From assembly GCF_020536995.1 (NCBI RefSeq), contig NC_068366.1:72647036-72711035 (forward strand): a DNA stretch of 64,000 bases, read 5' to 3'. The translations under genes were made by a program, and so were the position numbers. The notes under the pieces were generated by a model. The model did not search any database. It saw only the letters and a program-made list of their open reading frames with translations, and was not told the DNA's origin. Below, piece after piece: positions 1 to 11,900 of the stretch; position 1 is the first letter of the stretch; each line of letters begins with the position of its first letter. Origin of the DNA: Dreissena polymorpha. Taxonomy: Eukaryota > Mollusca > Bivalvia > Myida > Dreissenidae.

Positions 1-1655
1 TCGACATACCATGTTATTTCACAGTAAGTCGATATAGATTATTCCGGCATGACCACATTATCGGGGTGTACCATATACGTTTCCGTATGTCAATGCATTT
101 TTATCACTTATTTAAACCATCATCTCACTTTTAATATGTATGATCAAATGTGTTCAGTCAGTGTGGAAAATATCACATTACACATTCCTAAAATCAAAGA
201 CTTGTATTGAGTTAAAAAAATTAAAATAACATTTCGTGATGAAATAATTCACTTCCATGTGTCATTTTCTATTCCAATTATCTTAGACAAAAAGACGCAT
301 TCTTTGAAGTAGGCATGTTTTCATTGAAATGTTTGCTGCGTACCATGGACGCAAACGGCAAGGATTTGTTTGCGTCGAAGAGAAAATAATTGAATATTAG
401 ACACGTTTGCGGCGTAAACTAACACATATTTAGATTAAAGCTGTTTCTCCTTTGATGCTTTGAATAAATGTCTTTCTTGTCATCTTCATAATAGAACATA
501 TGCACGTGCAAAAGATATGTTATCATTAGACGAATAAAACAAATACAACAGCACACGTTTTTGATAGTATGATAATACAACCAGAATCGAGAGTCTAGAA
601 TGCCTAAACGGGTATGCTGAATAGTGTATGCAAGCTCGTATTGATTAATTTAAGAAGACACTTAATCACTTAAACATTCATCTGAAGTTTGATAGGTTAA
701 AAAAATATGTAAATTCCATTTATACAGTATTAAATGTATAGTGATATATACCGCTGACCAATGTACAGATTTAAACGGACAAAATTTTCCAGTAAAATGG
801 TACCAAGATATGTCAGAATTCCATGTCCGCACCGTCTTATCACGGTGGCACTTTCCGTTTTTGTTTGGTATTTTTCGTTTAGAAGAAGTTTCTTCTTAGC
901 GAAAATCCAGTTAAGGCGGAAAAGGTTGCACCTGATTAGCATGTGCGGACTGCACAGGTTTATCTTGAACGATAGTTTACGCACACGTATTAAGCCCTAT
1001 TTTTGCAGAGCGAGGCTCGGTTATTAATAAGTGCAATGCTTGAACTCGCCACACTATAGACCGCGTAAAATGTGTATCATCTATTGTTCCAATCTGCTTG
1101 TTGTAATGTCAATGTTATCAAATTAATTTGAGACACAAAATTGTATTCATTTGTCAATCGGGATCTACAAGCAGTGTAACAATGATTTAAATGGCAAACG
1201 GTGTTTAAACAATTTACACAGTACCACATTAGTGGATTTAAAGTTCTATGTACGAGACTCAGGGTCGTTACTATGTGACTGTGTTGCCAAGATGCCTGAC
1301 ATCCTAGTGAAAGGATTCACAGTTTATTGAAATTAGTGTGAACAAATATTATTTTTAATTGTGATTGTTGACATTAGAATACTCCACTTGTTCATTTTCA
1401 TCGTGAAAATTAAATTAGACTAGAAACAGGCATACCATGTTTACTTCATTTTATGTGATCAATGCCTTCAGTGAATGTGCATCCATATCCAAATATGAAT
1501 TTCATCGGGTCTTAACATGGAAAGAGAAGGAAGGTCGTTACATATATAGATGCTATATTTAAATAACATCGTTGGTACTTTATTTAATTTAAAAAAAGAC
1601 ATTGAATGGTGTTCGGAAGGGATCAGTCTGTACAGGCATTTCCTGATTTTCGTAC
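1..1655. other. 5' flank, no gene recognised
   Basis: AT-rich sequence with no coding stretch that has splice signals or family resemblance. The short open frames here are in low-complexity DNA. The only structured item is a decayed MITE at about 762-1021. The promoter and 5' UTR of the DUF3472 gene that begins at 1656 should lie at the right end, but I see no clear TATA or initiator motif. Confidence 0.5.
762..1021. mobile_element. Decayed MITE of the TGAGTCTCGCTCTG family
   Basis: The right half matches the other copies well: a gcggaaaa block, 'attagcatgtgcggactgcacagg', then 'gtattaagccc' and the end 'gcagagcgaggctcgg'. The left end is eroded and cannot be placed exactly. It is non-coding and is made of two inverted halves, like the copies at 2411 and 4900. 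Confidence 0.65.
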
Positions 1656-4600
1656 ATGGGCTGCGGACCCAGTCGACCAATGACGGCAAAAGGTTCACTT
1701 CCGGTACGCTGGGAATACCAGGATGACGACACGGATTCCGATGAGTTTCCGGAGCGTATCGGCACTGGAAGTCCGGGTCACAGAGGTGTCCACTGGGGCA
1801 CCGGAAAAGAGGAGGTGCTGACGGAGTATGGATCCCTGTTGCCTAGCAACATGGGGTCACGGGTCACTACCGCAAAGGGGTCGCGGATACGAAGCGCCGC
1901 TACTAGGATCGGTAGTGCGCTGACAGCCATGACAGTATCGACGTAAGCTCGCATGTTCTGCCACATGTTTATTTTCAAGGTCTCAGGTGCAGCATTCATA
2001 AGTTGTACTGATGAAGAAAATTAAATATTTATTTCTGGTTTGCCTTCTTAAGTTGGTCTCGGGTACGCGGAACGTGATACAATTTAAGTTTTTATTGGCG
2101 TCCTCATCGTTCACGTTTTGCAGTGGTGGAAAATCACACCTGTACCATTGTCAACGTTTTTAAATAACCATCTTTGCTTTCCTATATGTATACATACCGG
2201 TATTCGCCATATCCTTGTTTATCGGCATATAAAGACCGATTAAGCGTTGTGGTATTCAAGGATTGAACCACATATGCGTTATTGAGCAATAGAGGTTTAA
2301 CACAGAGTTGTTTATTGGACGATATACAACATTTATAAAATTCAAAGTTGCTCTATTCTATTCTTTGTGTTCGTGATGAGAAGTATGGTTTTATCAATAT
2401 CGAGACTAAATGAGCCTCGCTCTGAGAATACGGGGTGTAAAGTGTCGACCAATATAAGCCTGTGCAGTCCGCACAGGCTAATCAGTAACGACACTTTCCG
2501 CTTTTAGTGGTTTTTTCGTTTAAATACAGTTTCTTCTTGACATCAATCCAGTTTAGACGGAAAGTATCGTCCTTAATTAGCCTGTGCGGATTGCACGGGC
2601 TAATCAGGGACGACACTTAACGCAGTTGTATAAACCCCTGTTTTCCCAGAGCGAGACTCACATGTCTGGGTTGTTCGTTATGTAGTGTAGTATAATCTTG
2701 ATTAACCACGCGCACGGTTATTGAGTGTTTCTTTCATTACGGCTTGTTTTCCAGCATGATTAACGAAGCTGAATGGATGATGGACGACGATGACGAAGGT
2801 GAGTCTCTAACAGAGGAGGTGGAACTTCCGGGAGTTCGCGCGCCGTCCCTGTCGCTCTGGTACAACGATAATGACGTGGGGGACATCCTTACTCAAGACG
2901 TGTATGTTCCCAAGGTGGGCCTGGCGAAGAACACGTACTACTGCTGTCTGCAGGTAGGCATTCCTTGCAAGAAGTTGTTTCAGGTCACGCTGGCGTACCG
3001 GATATGCCGTCCGCCTAGTAATCGGGAGGTTTCAGGTGTGATCCCCTCCAAGAGCGCTCAATTGATTTCTCATAAAGACATCAAGTACTGGATCTATTCA
3101 GGAAATAGACTTTCAAAAGATAAATAAAATATGTTTTAAAGTATGGCAAAATAAAGTCTGTTTCCATTTGTCCATTCTGTCTGAACATCTGTTATCCCAA
3201 TTCGTTTCCTATATGCTGGTGATTGGCAGTTTGACAATGGACTCCTACCAATTAAACTAGCTACTGGATAATTAGTCGGTCAGTTCAAACCATCCGAAAT
3301 ACGTGATTCACACCCTTTACCTCCGATTCCGTATGATAACGTAAGAGACCGTGTGGTGTGTCGATGCACTATTCACAATATCTTTAGTTTGTATTTTAAT
3401 AAGCCACATGTTATCACAAGTTATTGTGTTTGAATTTGCAAGAAAAGCTACGTAAGCTACTTTTGGATTTCTAAAATTGCATCCACATATAGACTTGGGG
3501 TTAGATTGGTGTAACACTGTGGTGGATTCGCGATCAAAAGATAGAGACTAGTGAGTTTGATCCTTAGCTATGTTGAGCATTTCAATGATCCTTCTGATAT
3601 GACTTAAAGAAGTGGGTATTCTTCCGAAAAGCCAAAGTTCTCAAGGAACCCAAGACTTGCAAAATACTTACATACTGATAATTTCTGAAGTACTTACAAT
3701 AACATGATTACATTACCAATAATCATATTTTTATATTTTTAATATTCTAATGGTAAGCTTTTAGTCATTTTCAGTGAAAATCAATTATTTTAGATACATA
3801 CTTTGAAGTTTATATTCCTATTAACCAATCACCAATCACTGGAAGAAAGTATTCGAGTCATACAGCACTAGCATCACTTTCAGTGGAACGCGGGAATAAA
3901 CGGGGGCGGGTATTGCGGCATTCAGGACCACCCTAGGGGACGTAACTACATCTTCTCGCTCTGGGACCCGCCCGACCCCAAGTTGAGGACCAAACCCGTG
4001 TATGTGGTAAGCACAGCGTGGTTACTACCATATTCAAGTTTCTTGTTCGGTTAATGTTTTGAATCATCCGTGTATTTTGCACCCAAATTATACATTTGCA
4101 ACTATTATACACATGTAACAAGAAACTTGTCCTGAAAGGACAGTTTGCGGAAGCAAACAGTAGTTTCGCAAGTTACGTATTTGAAAAAAAAATGGCATCT
4201 CGTGGCCTATAATTTACACGTTTGCACTTATAATAGATTAACTGATATGAAAAGCCATGCATTCAGGGTTCGTTGCCTGTTTCTAGGTTACGGTGTGGGG
4301 TTCTTAATAAAGGTAATACATTTTAATTGACTTGTGTGTTTTTATTTTTCTCACAAACACTGTTAATACCTTATCGGCGTTATGCGTTTTTGTTATTTCC
4401 GCATGGTTTAATGAAAAAGCACGTGATGGATAATTTATTGTATACTGCATATTTGTTCATCTTATTTGGCATTTATGTAAACATAACGAATCATTAACAT
4501 TATATAAAGTATAATTTGTCTCACTCTAACAAGATCTTGCCTATATCGTAGTATTCCTTTCCGTCTTACCTTTTCCATGTTTTTCCCTACTGAAACTCCT

Positions 4601-5993
4601 TTAGGAATTTTCTATCGTTCTTCCTTTTTTTCATTTTTTTATATAATATATTAGCATCATCTCTAAAATTGACTTCAGCTTTTATGCAGAAATAGTATAT
4701 AATATGAAGATATCTTAATAACAATAATTGATATGTTGATTCTGTCAATGTATAACCATTTTTTTCATATGTATATGATTGTATGTTTAAATGGAATAAA
4801 TAAAATAAGAAAATAAAGTGTAAGGCTAAGTTGCCTTAATCCCTTGCGATTTCCTTATTCAGTAATTGCATGTACTCGATTTAAATATAAGCACATTAAT
4901 GAGTCTCGCTCGGGGTTTAATGCATGTGCATGAAGTGTCGTCCCAGATTAGCATGTTCAGTCTGCAGTGGCTAATCAAGGACGACAATGTCCGCTTAGAC
5001 TGGATTTTCGTTTACATGAACAAAACAAAAAAAAATCCATAATAGCGGAAAGTGTCGTCCCAGATTAGACTATGCGGACTGCGCAGACTTCTTTTGTATC
5101 TTGAATTGTTTTATCCACGTTTTATCAAAGCTTGGCTCAATTTTGTAAAACAAACTTCACTGTAGGGCCCCGGGACAATGTGTGAGCCATTCGAGGGCGA
5201 GGGGGCGGGCCTCAAGTCGTGGAATTTCTCGGTGGGCTGGGACCCTGACTGCTGGTACACCACCGTGCTGCGGCGCTGGGGTCACGACGAGCATTCGTTC
5301 TTCGGCTTCTGGGTTAAACACCACATGGAGCAGGACTGGACCCACATCGTCACCCTAGATTACCCGGTGGGCGACGTGTTCTTCGAGACGCTCAGTTGCT
5401 CCTTCCTAGAGGACTGGGAGGGTTGCGGGGAGTACGAGCGCCGCGTGCACTTCCAGAACGGCTACAAGCACACGCTCAATGGCGGCTGGATGCCCTTCAG
5501 TGCCGCGGCGTTCAGCGTTGTGCGCGAGATTGCCAGCAAAGTGTACGAAGACAAATACGACTGCGGGGTCTTAGATGGCACTTTCTACTTACAGTCCGGT
5601 GGCGACACGATGCAGACGGCGTCGGCGATTGACGGAGGGACGCTGGAGCGGCGGATGCCTTCGAAACCGGACATAGTGCCCATGTGCTGCTACCTGACGT
5701 CGGTAACCGATACGGAAGTCACGTGGGAGATCCCGAGTGGCGGCGTGCCGCAGTTTCAGTACATCGTGTACGTGGACAGGCTCATTTTCAAGCAGGAAGT
5801 GGACTCTGAGGCGCGGATATGTCGGTTCAGTAAGCCACCGAAGGAGCTGGTGGAATTACTGGTAGAGGACATTTATGGGAGAAGCGTCAGATCTAAGTTT
5901 CAAGTCATGGTGGAAGAAAAGCGAACGAAATTAAGAACGAAAATGGACTTGTATGTACCCAGTCAGACAAACTTGAGAGCTAAAAGAGTGTAA
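1656..5993 (+). CDS. DUF3472-family protein, 4 exons, predicted N-myristoylated
   Basis: Exons 1656-1942, 2755-2953, 3884-4006 and 5166-5993 join in frame at GT/AG sites (phases 2, 0, 0) to give 478 residues. The start MGCGPSRP has Gly2, Cys3 and Ser6, a classic N-myristoylation plus palmitoylation signal, so the protein probably sits on a membrane face. Residues 1-95 are otherwise low-complexity. From about residue 115 to 365 the protein matches the DUF3472 domain: NGGGYCGIQ and YIFSLWDP in exon 3, then a Trp/Cys-rich block in exon 4 ([34 protein letters not shown]). The last ~110 residues look like a beta-sandwich. Function is unknown; the domain also occurs in secreted bacterial proteins. 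Exon 4 is much more GC-rich than its surroundings. I chose the ATG at 1656 for its lipidation motif and clean splice to exon 2. Exon joins are seen directly; lipidation is inferred. Confidence 0.88.
2411..2660. mobile_element. MITE, intron 1 of the DUF3472 gene
   Basis: A well-preserved 250-bp copy. It starts TGAGCCTCGCTCTGAGAA and ends CCCAGAGCGAGACTCA, the reverse complement with few mismatches. Each half carries a nested palindrome around 'agcctgtgcagtccgcacaggct'. The two halves are inverted around a central gttttttcgtttaaata spacer, so the whole element can fold into a cruciform. No coding capacity. This is the best local reference for the family. Confidence 0.85.
4900..5139. mobile_element. 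MITE, intron 3 of the DUF3472 gene
   Basis: Same family as 2411-2660. The left end TGAGTCTCGCTCGGGG and the segment 'gcatgtgcatgaagtgtcgt' are intact. The right half is decayed and ends near 'gcttggctca'. It stops about 26 bases before the acceptor of exon 4 (AG at 5164-5165), so it occupies the usual branch-point zone of that intron. Confidence 0.75.
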
Positions 5994-5995
5994 AA

Positions 5996-6001
5996 AATAA
6001 A
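5996..6001 (+). promoter_or_regulatory. Possible poly(A) signal, DUF3472 gene
   Basis: AATAAA two bases after the stop codon at 5991-5993. The 3' UTR would be very short if this is the signal used; AT-rich sequence downstream offers other candidates. Confidence 0.35.
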
Positions 6002-6339
6002 TTTTCGGATATACTTCTATGCGTGTATAAAATTTGTTGGAAACTGTTTTGACTGGGATCTGTGTACGATGTGAACATATAGCTTAAACAGCAGCATCGA
6101 TAATATTGTCATGCAATTTGAGTTATGATCCTTGGACTTTGAAGATCAAAAAATATATTTAAAGTTATCAATATCGGTCAAGCTAATGCTGTCTTTCTAT
6201 TGATCCAATCTACCGTATTTTTTTCTTCTGGTTGTATGCCTGTTTTTCTGTTTAATACAGTTATTTTACTTAACGATTTCTTACCCATACCTGAAACTCA
6301 TCTGTGTACATTGTATTTCATAGTGGATTGCCGGAGTTT

Positions 6340-8090
6340 TGTTGCTGTTGTTGCTTACTCAAATATGGCAAGTATATAGTCGGCGCTTTGTCCGCCCGTC
6401 CGATTTTACATGTTTATGGAATCGAGTTTGCGTGTCTGAAACGATTTTAACTACAAATCGATGCCTGTCCTTCCATCTTGCAATCACATGGTGGACATGT
6501 GCATCGTTGTCTGGTCGTTCCGGTCCAATAACTTTTCGATGAGTTATTGCCCTTCGATAATTACCATGTCACTTTCTAATGAATTTTTCGTTACCGGACG
6601 ACATCACATAAACTTTACATACACCTTCCTTTACGGGTGAATATGCGCATATTGTAAGGTCGTTCCAATCCGTTGAATTTTTGTTATTTATTCGCGTTAA
6701 ATAATAATTTCTTTCCGCAAATGATCCGAATCTTATGAAACTATTTGTAGCACCCCTATTTGTTATCCAAGTTGCGTGTATGAAAGTTGTTCCGTTTCAA
6801 TAATTCTTCAGTGAGTCATTGCTTTAAGTAACTAACATGGCTTTTTATACTAATTGTTAACGTTTCTGTGTCAGACCAGAGCTATATCAATAATCAATTT
6901 GTTGGTCAGACTACAGGAACTAAAAATCCTTATTTGATGTAACTGTATATACTGTATTTCTACAGGTTCGACATGCGCATAATGTCAGATCAATCCGCTC
7001 CCGTCAGTTATCCAGGGAGTTATTGCCCTTTGAATAATAATTCATTTTTTTCAACCACAATCTGGAACGCTGTAAATGCGTGTGTATGTCGAAGTTTGGT
7101 CGTCCTTTCACGTCTGAAACTGCAATATGTGTTGACCCGGAGTGTGTTCCAGCATGCCTACCTCATAAACTTACTAGACCCATAATTAATGGGACGAATT
7201 TTAGCTTCAAATTCCAGCTTTTGATTTTGTATAAGTTGATGTGGTCTCGTGCTCTGTTTCTGACGGGAGGGGGCGGAGTACCCGTAAGTAACCCAAATGA
7301 CCCGTATATTGACCACTGAACAATCTCACGTGCGCCGGAAGTGGAACTTGAAACCGGACCGCTTATGATCCGAATTACATGAAACATTAAACGCAGCATC
7401 CCTTTAGGTTGGACATGCGCACATTGTTCGCGCAAATGTTTCAATGTAGTATTGCCATTTTATTAATAATAAATATTGTTTTATTTTTAAGTTTCCGCGC
7501 AAGATATAAGGAAATGATCAGTCGACTTTTATGACAATTTATATGCGGTATTCTTGAAGGGTGGATGTGCGCGTATTATCAAGTCTTTCCGCATCAGAGT
7601 TTTACGAGGTAGTCTTTGACATGTAAGTTATATTTTTCCCCGTGAGTTTTCGAACACTGCTGATCCAAATTTGAAAACTTATAAGCAGCATACGTACATG
7701 TTTATGTTGCCATATTATTGCGCTCCAATGACAGGTCAGTCAGTGTTACTGTTCCGGCCTTCAACAAAGTACTTGGCTCGATGTCTTGTTCACATGCTTT
7801 AAATTCAGCCATATATTGAAAACGTGTATCCATCAGTTGCACTGATATGCTTGTTTTCAATTACTATTTTAATAGGAGTACATACAGTTAACCTCAATGT
7901 GTCAGTCATAAATGCGAGGTACTGCGACAGTATTTCTATGCTAGTAACTCGTTGAAAAGCCCTGCATGAAACATCATAAAACCATTTTGCCACATTTTAT
8001 GAAGATCCTTAAAATTATTGAACAATAAAATATTACGGACAGACACACAGGAAGACGGACGAATGATATTCCTATAACCCTCTTAGCGGC
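6340..8090. repeat. Decayed tandem dispersed repeat
   Basis: Recurring blocks of the form 'ggntggacatgcgcanattgt' occur near 6636, 6965, 7407 and 7559. Each is followed by a 'gttattgccc'-like segment, giving irregular units of about 150-450 bp. The stretch ends with 'acggacagacacacagg', a tail common to mollusc repeats. No gene is seen from 6002 to 8960. Confidence 0.5.
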
Positions 8091-8960
8091 AGATGTTTTA
8101 TAAAGCTCTTATTACGATGCTTACCACCTTATATCACATTATGGTGAACACAATAGGATACCGTTTATACAATCAACACGTCCTCAATTTGGTTTTATTT
8201 ATTGAAAATTGAAATATTCTATCTAAACAACACAATAAATTATCAAATAGTTATCAACAAAAAAGTAGTAGATGCCCATGAACTATGGAACACATTTTGC
8301 ACACCTATAACATGTTTATTTTGTATGCATATAAAAAGTCCATTGCATATAAAATGTATCAAATAAAAGACGTAGTATATTTGAAATAAATAATGCACAG
8401 TATAGGCTTCTTTTTAAACCATATCCACATAATTCATGAAAATGTTTTACCATAATAGATAGTGTGTTGTTATTTTACAACGGTTTTAATTAACATCTGT
8501 AAGCTGACCCTAAATTGATAAATGGAGGGGCATAAGGTTACAAAAATCGCAAAACTTATAAGTGGATTTTAATAACGTTTCCCTGGTACTTTGATTTACA
8601 AAAACTATCAAAAATAGCCAAATAACGTTTTGTAATTGCTATATAAAATGTGAACGTATCTTTTTAAGTGATATTACACATGTTTACCAACATTTTTTGT
8701 TGAATTATGGCAATTAAATTTGTTATACTTATGTCATTTTATTCTGTGTAAATTCAATGCAGATTTAGACTACCGTGGTATTATAGAAATTCCCAAACTT
8801 ATTCAAAAGGATTAAACAAGTTTAATTCTTTAAAAAAAATCCTCGCATGATCCATAATCAAATTGCACAATCCATGTTCAAAGGCCAAGTACTAGATTCC
8901 ATCTCAACAAATATACCAAGTACTAAATCCGCTGCCAAATCCTTTCCAGTTTATCACGCT

Positions 8961-11900
8961 CTAGGCACCTGCCTTTGTTGTGGCGCTGCTGCTATTGTTG
9001 TTGTTGTTGTTGTTGCTGCTATTATTGCACATGTTGTAGAACTGCTGTATAGAATCAAGTTGTTTGTCTCTCAGCCAAATGTGGGGCCGCTTCTCCTGGA
9101 TGAACTGTACCGCCCTTTCAGGGCTCCAGCCATGCACCTGTTAAAAGATGTGACGAAAATATTCATTATGAAACGAATTAAAATCCTGATACAAACCTTA
9201 TATTTCACCACTAATTTTGCATTTTGTTTTCAGCAATGTCAATGTTGTTGAGAATGGTAAATGAATGCTTACCCTTTTAGTGATGGTTGTGAAAGCAATA
9301 AGGATGCTGACCTTAGTGATGATGGTGATAATCATGACTTTGAAGATAAAGATGATAAATATTTATTATTATTATTATTATTATTATGAGGAGGAGGAGG
9401 GGAGGACGATGATGCTGATGGGGTCAATCAAGGTGTGATGACTATGCTGACAACAGCAAAAACAGTAAGCACACAGTGTACATTGTGTATTCATAATACA
9501 AAGGGTGAGATAATGATACTATGGGAGTGATTATGATATTTATTTATAATACGGTTGGGATTATTACAATACAGGTGAAATCATGATAATATGACTATGA
9601 TCATGACAATACAGGTGAGCTAATGACAATCCAGGTGATATCATGACAATCCAGGTGAGATCATGACAATCCAGGTGAGAACATGACAATCCAGGTGATA
9701 TCATGACAATCCAGGTGATATCATGACAATACAGGTGAGACCATGACAATACAGGTGAGATCATGACAATCCATGTGATATCATGACAATACAGGTGAGA
9801 TCATGACAATACAAGTGAGCTCATGACAATCCATGTGATATCATAACAATCCATGTGATATCATGACAATCCATGTGATATCATGACAATCCATGTGATA
9901 TCATGAAAATCCAGGGGATATCATGACAATCCATGTGATATCATGACAATCCAGGGAATTTCATGACAATCCATGTGATATCATAACAATCCATGTGATA
10001 TCATGACAATCCATGTGATATCATGACAATCCAGGGGATATCATGACAATCCATGTGATATCATGACAATCCATGTGATATCATGACAATCCATGTGATA
10101 TCATGACAATCCATGTGATATCATGACAATCCATGTGATATCATGACAATCCATGTGATATCATAACAATCCATGTGATATCATGACAATCCAGGTTCAT
10201 GACAATCCAGGTGTAATCATGACAATCCATGTGATATCATGACAATCCAGGTGATATCATGACAATCCATGTGATATCATGACAATCCATGTGATATCAT
10301 GACAATCCATGTGATATCATGACAATCCATGTGATATCATAACAATCCATGTGATATCATGACAATCCAGGTGATATCATGACAATCAATGTGATATCAT
10401 GACAATCCATGTGATATCATGACAATACAGGTGATATCATGACAATCCATGTGATATCATGACAATCCATGTGATATCATGACAATCCATGTGATATCAT
10501 GACAATCCATGTGATATCATGACAATCCAGGTGATATGATGACAATCCAGGTGATATCATGACAATCCTGGTGATATCATGACAATTCAGGTGATATCAT
10601 GACAATCCATGTGATATCATGACAATCCATGTGATATCATGACAATCCATGTGATATCATGACAATCCATGTGATATCATGACAATCCATGTGATATCAT
10701 GACAATCCATGTGATATCATGACAATCCATGTGATATCATGACAATCCAGGTGATATCATGACAATACAGATGAGATCATGACAATCCAGGTGATATCAT
10801 GACAATCCAGGTGATATCATGACAAACCAGGTGATATCATGACAATCCAGGTGATATCATGACAATCCAGGTGAGATCATGACAATCCAGGTGATATAAT
10901 CACAATCCATTTGATATCATGACAATCCAGGTGATATCATGACAATCCATGTGATATCATGACAATTCATGTGATATCATGACAATCCATGTGAAATCAT
11001 GAAATCAAGGTGATATCATGACAATCCAGGTGATAATATGGCAATCCAAGTGAAATCATGACAATACAGGTGATATCATGACAATCCAGGTGTAATCATG
11101 ACAATCCAGGTGATATCCTGACAATCCAGGTGAGATCATGACAATCCAGGTTATATCATGACCCCAATCCAGGGGTGGTATTCCAGAAACATGTTAAGTT
11201 AAATTTTATTTTTATCCTTAAATTGGGAATTTTTCTTAAATGTTTCATTTCATCCTGCAATAGTAAGGCATCGAAAATTACATCAAAATATCATCATTAT
11301 GTCAGTGTTATTTGAGGAATACCAAAACAACAAGCATGTCTTTATTTAGTTAAGAAATACAAAACATTGTTATTTTGAACTTCAGTGAAAATATTTAAAA
11401 AATGACTTAAGATGTTTCTGGAATACGACCCCTGGTGATATCATGACAATCCAGGTGATATCATGACAATCCAGGTGAGAACATGACAATCCTGGTGATA
11501 TCATGACAATACAGGTGAGATCATGACAATCCTTGTGATATCATGACAATCCATGTGATATCATGACAATCCATGTATATCATGACAATCCATGTATATC
11601 ATGAAAATAAAGGTGAGATCATGACAATACAATTGATATCATGACAATCCATGTATATCATAACAATACAGGTGAGATCATGACAATCCAGGTTATATCA
11701 TGACCCCAATACAGGGGTGGTATTCCAGAAGCATGTTAAGTTAAATTTTATTTTTATCCTTAAATTGGAAATTTTTCTGAAATGTTTCATTTCATCCTGC
11801 AATAGTAAGGCATCGAAAATTACATCAAAATATCATCATTATGTCAGTGTTATTAGAGGAATACCAAAACAACAAGCATGTCTTTATTTAGTTAAGAAAT

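Noticed and set aside
8847-9251. Plus-strand frame of 134 codons with a Val/Ala-rich membrane-like stretch
   Set aside because: It is antisense to the PTPMT1 last exon; the hydrophobic run is the reverse of its Asn/Ser microsatellite tail.
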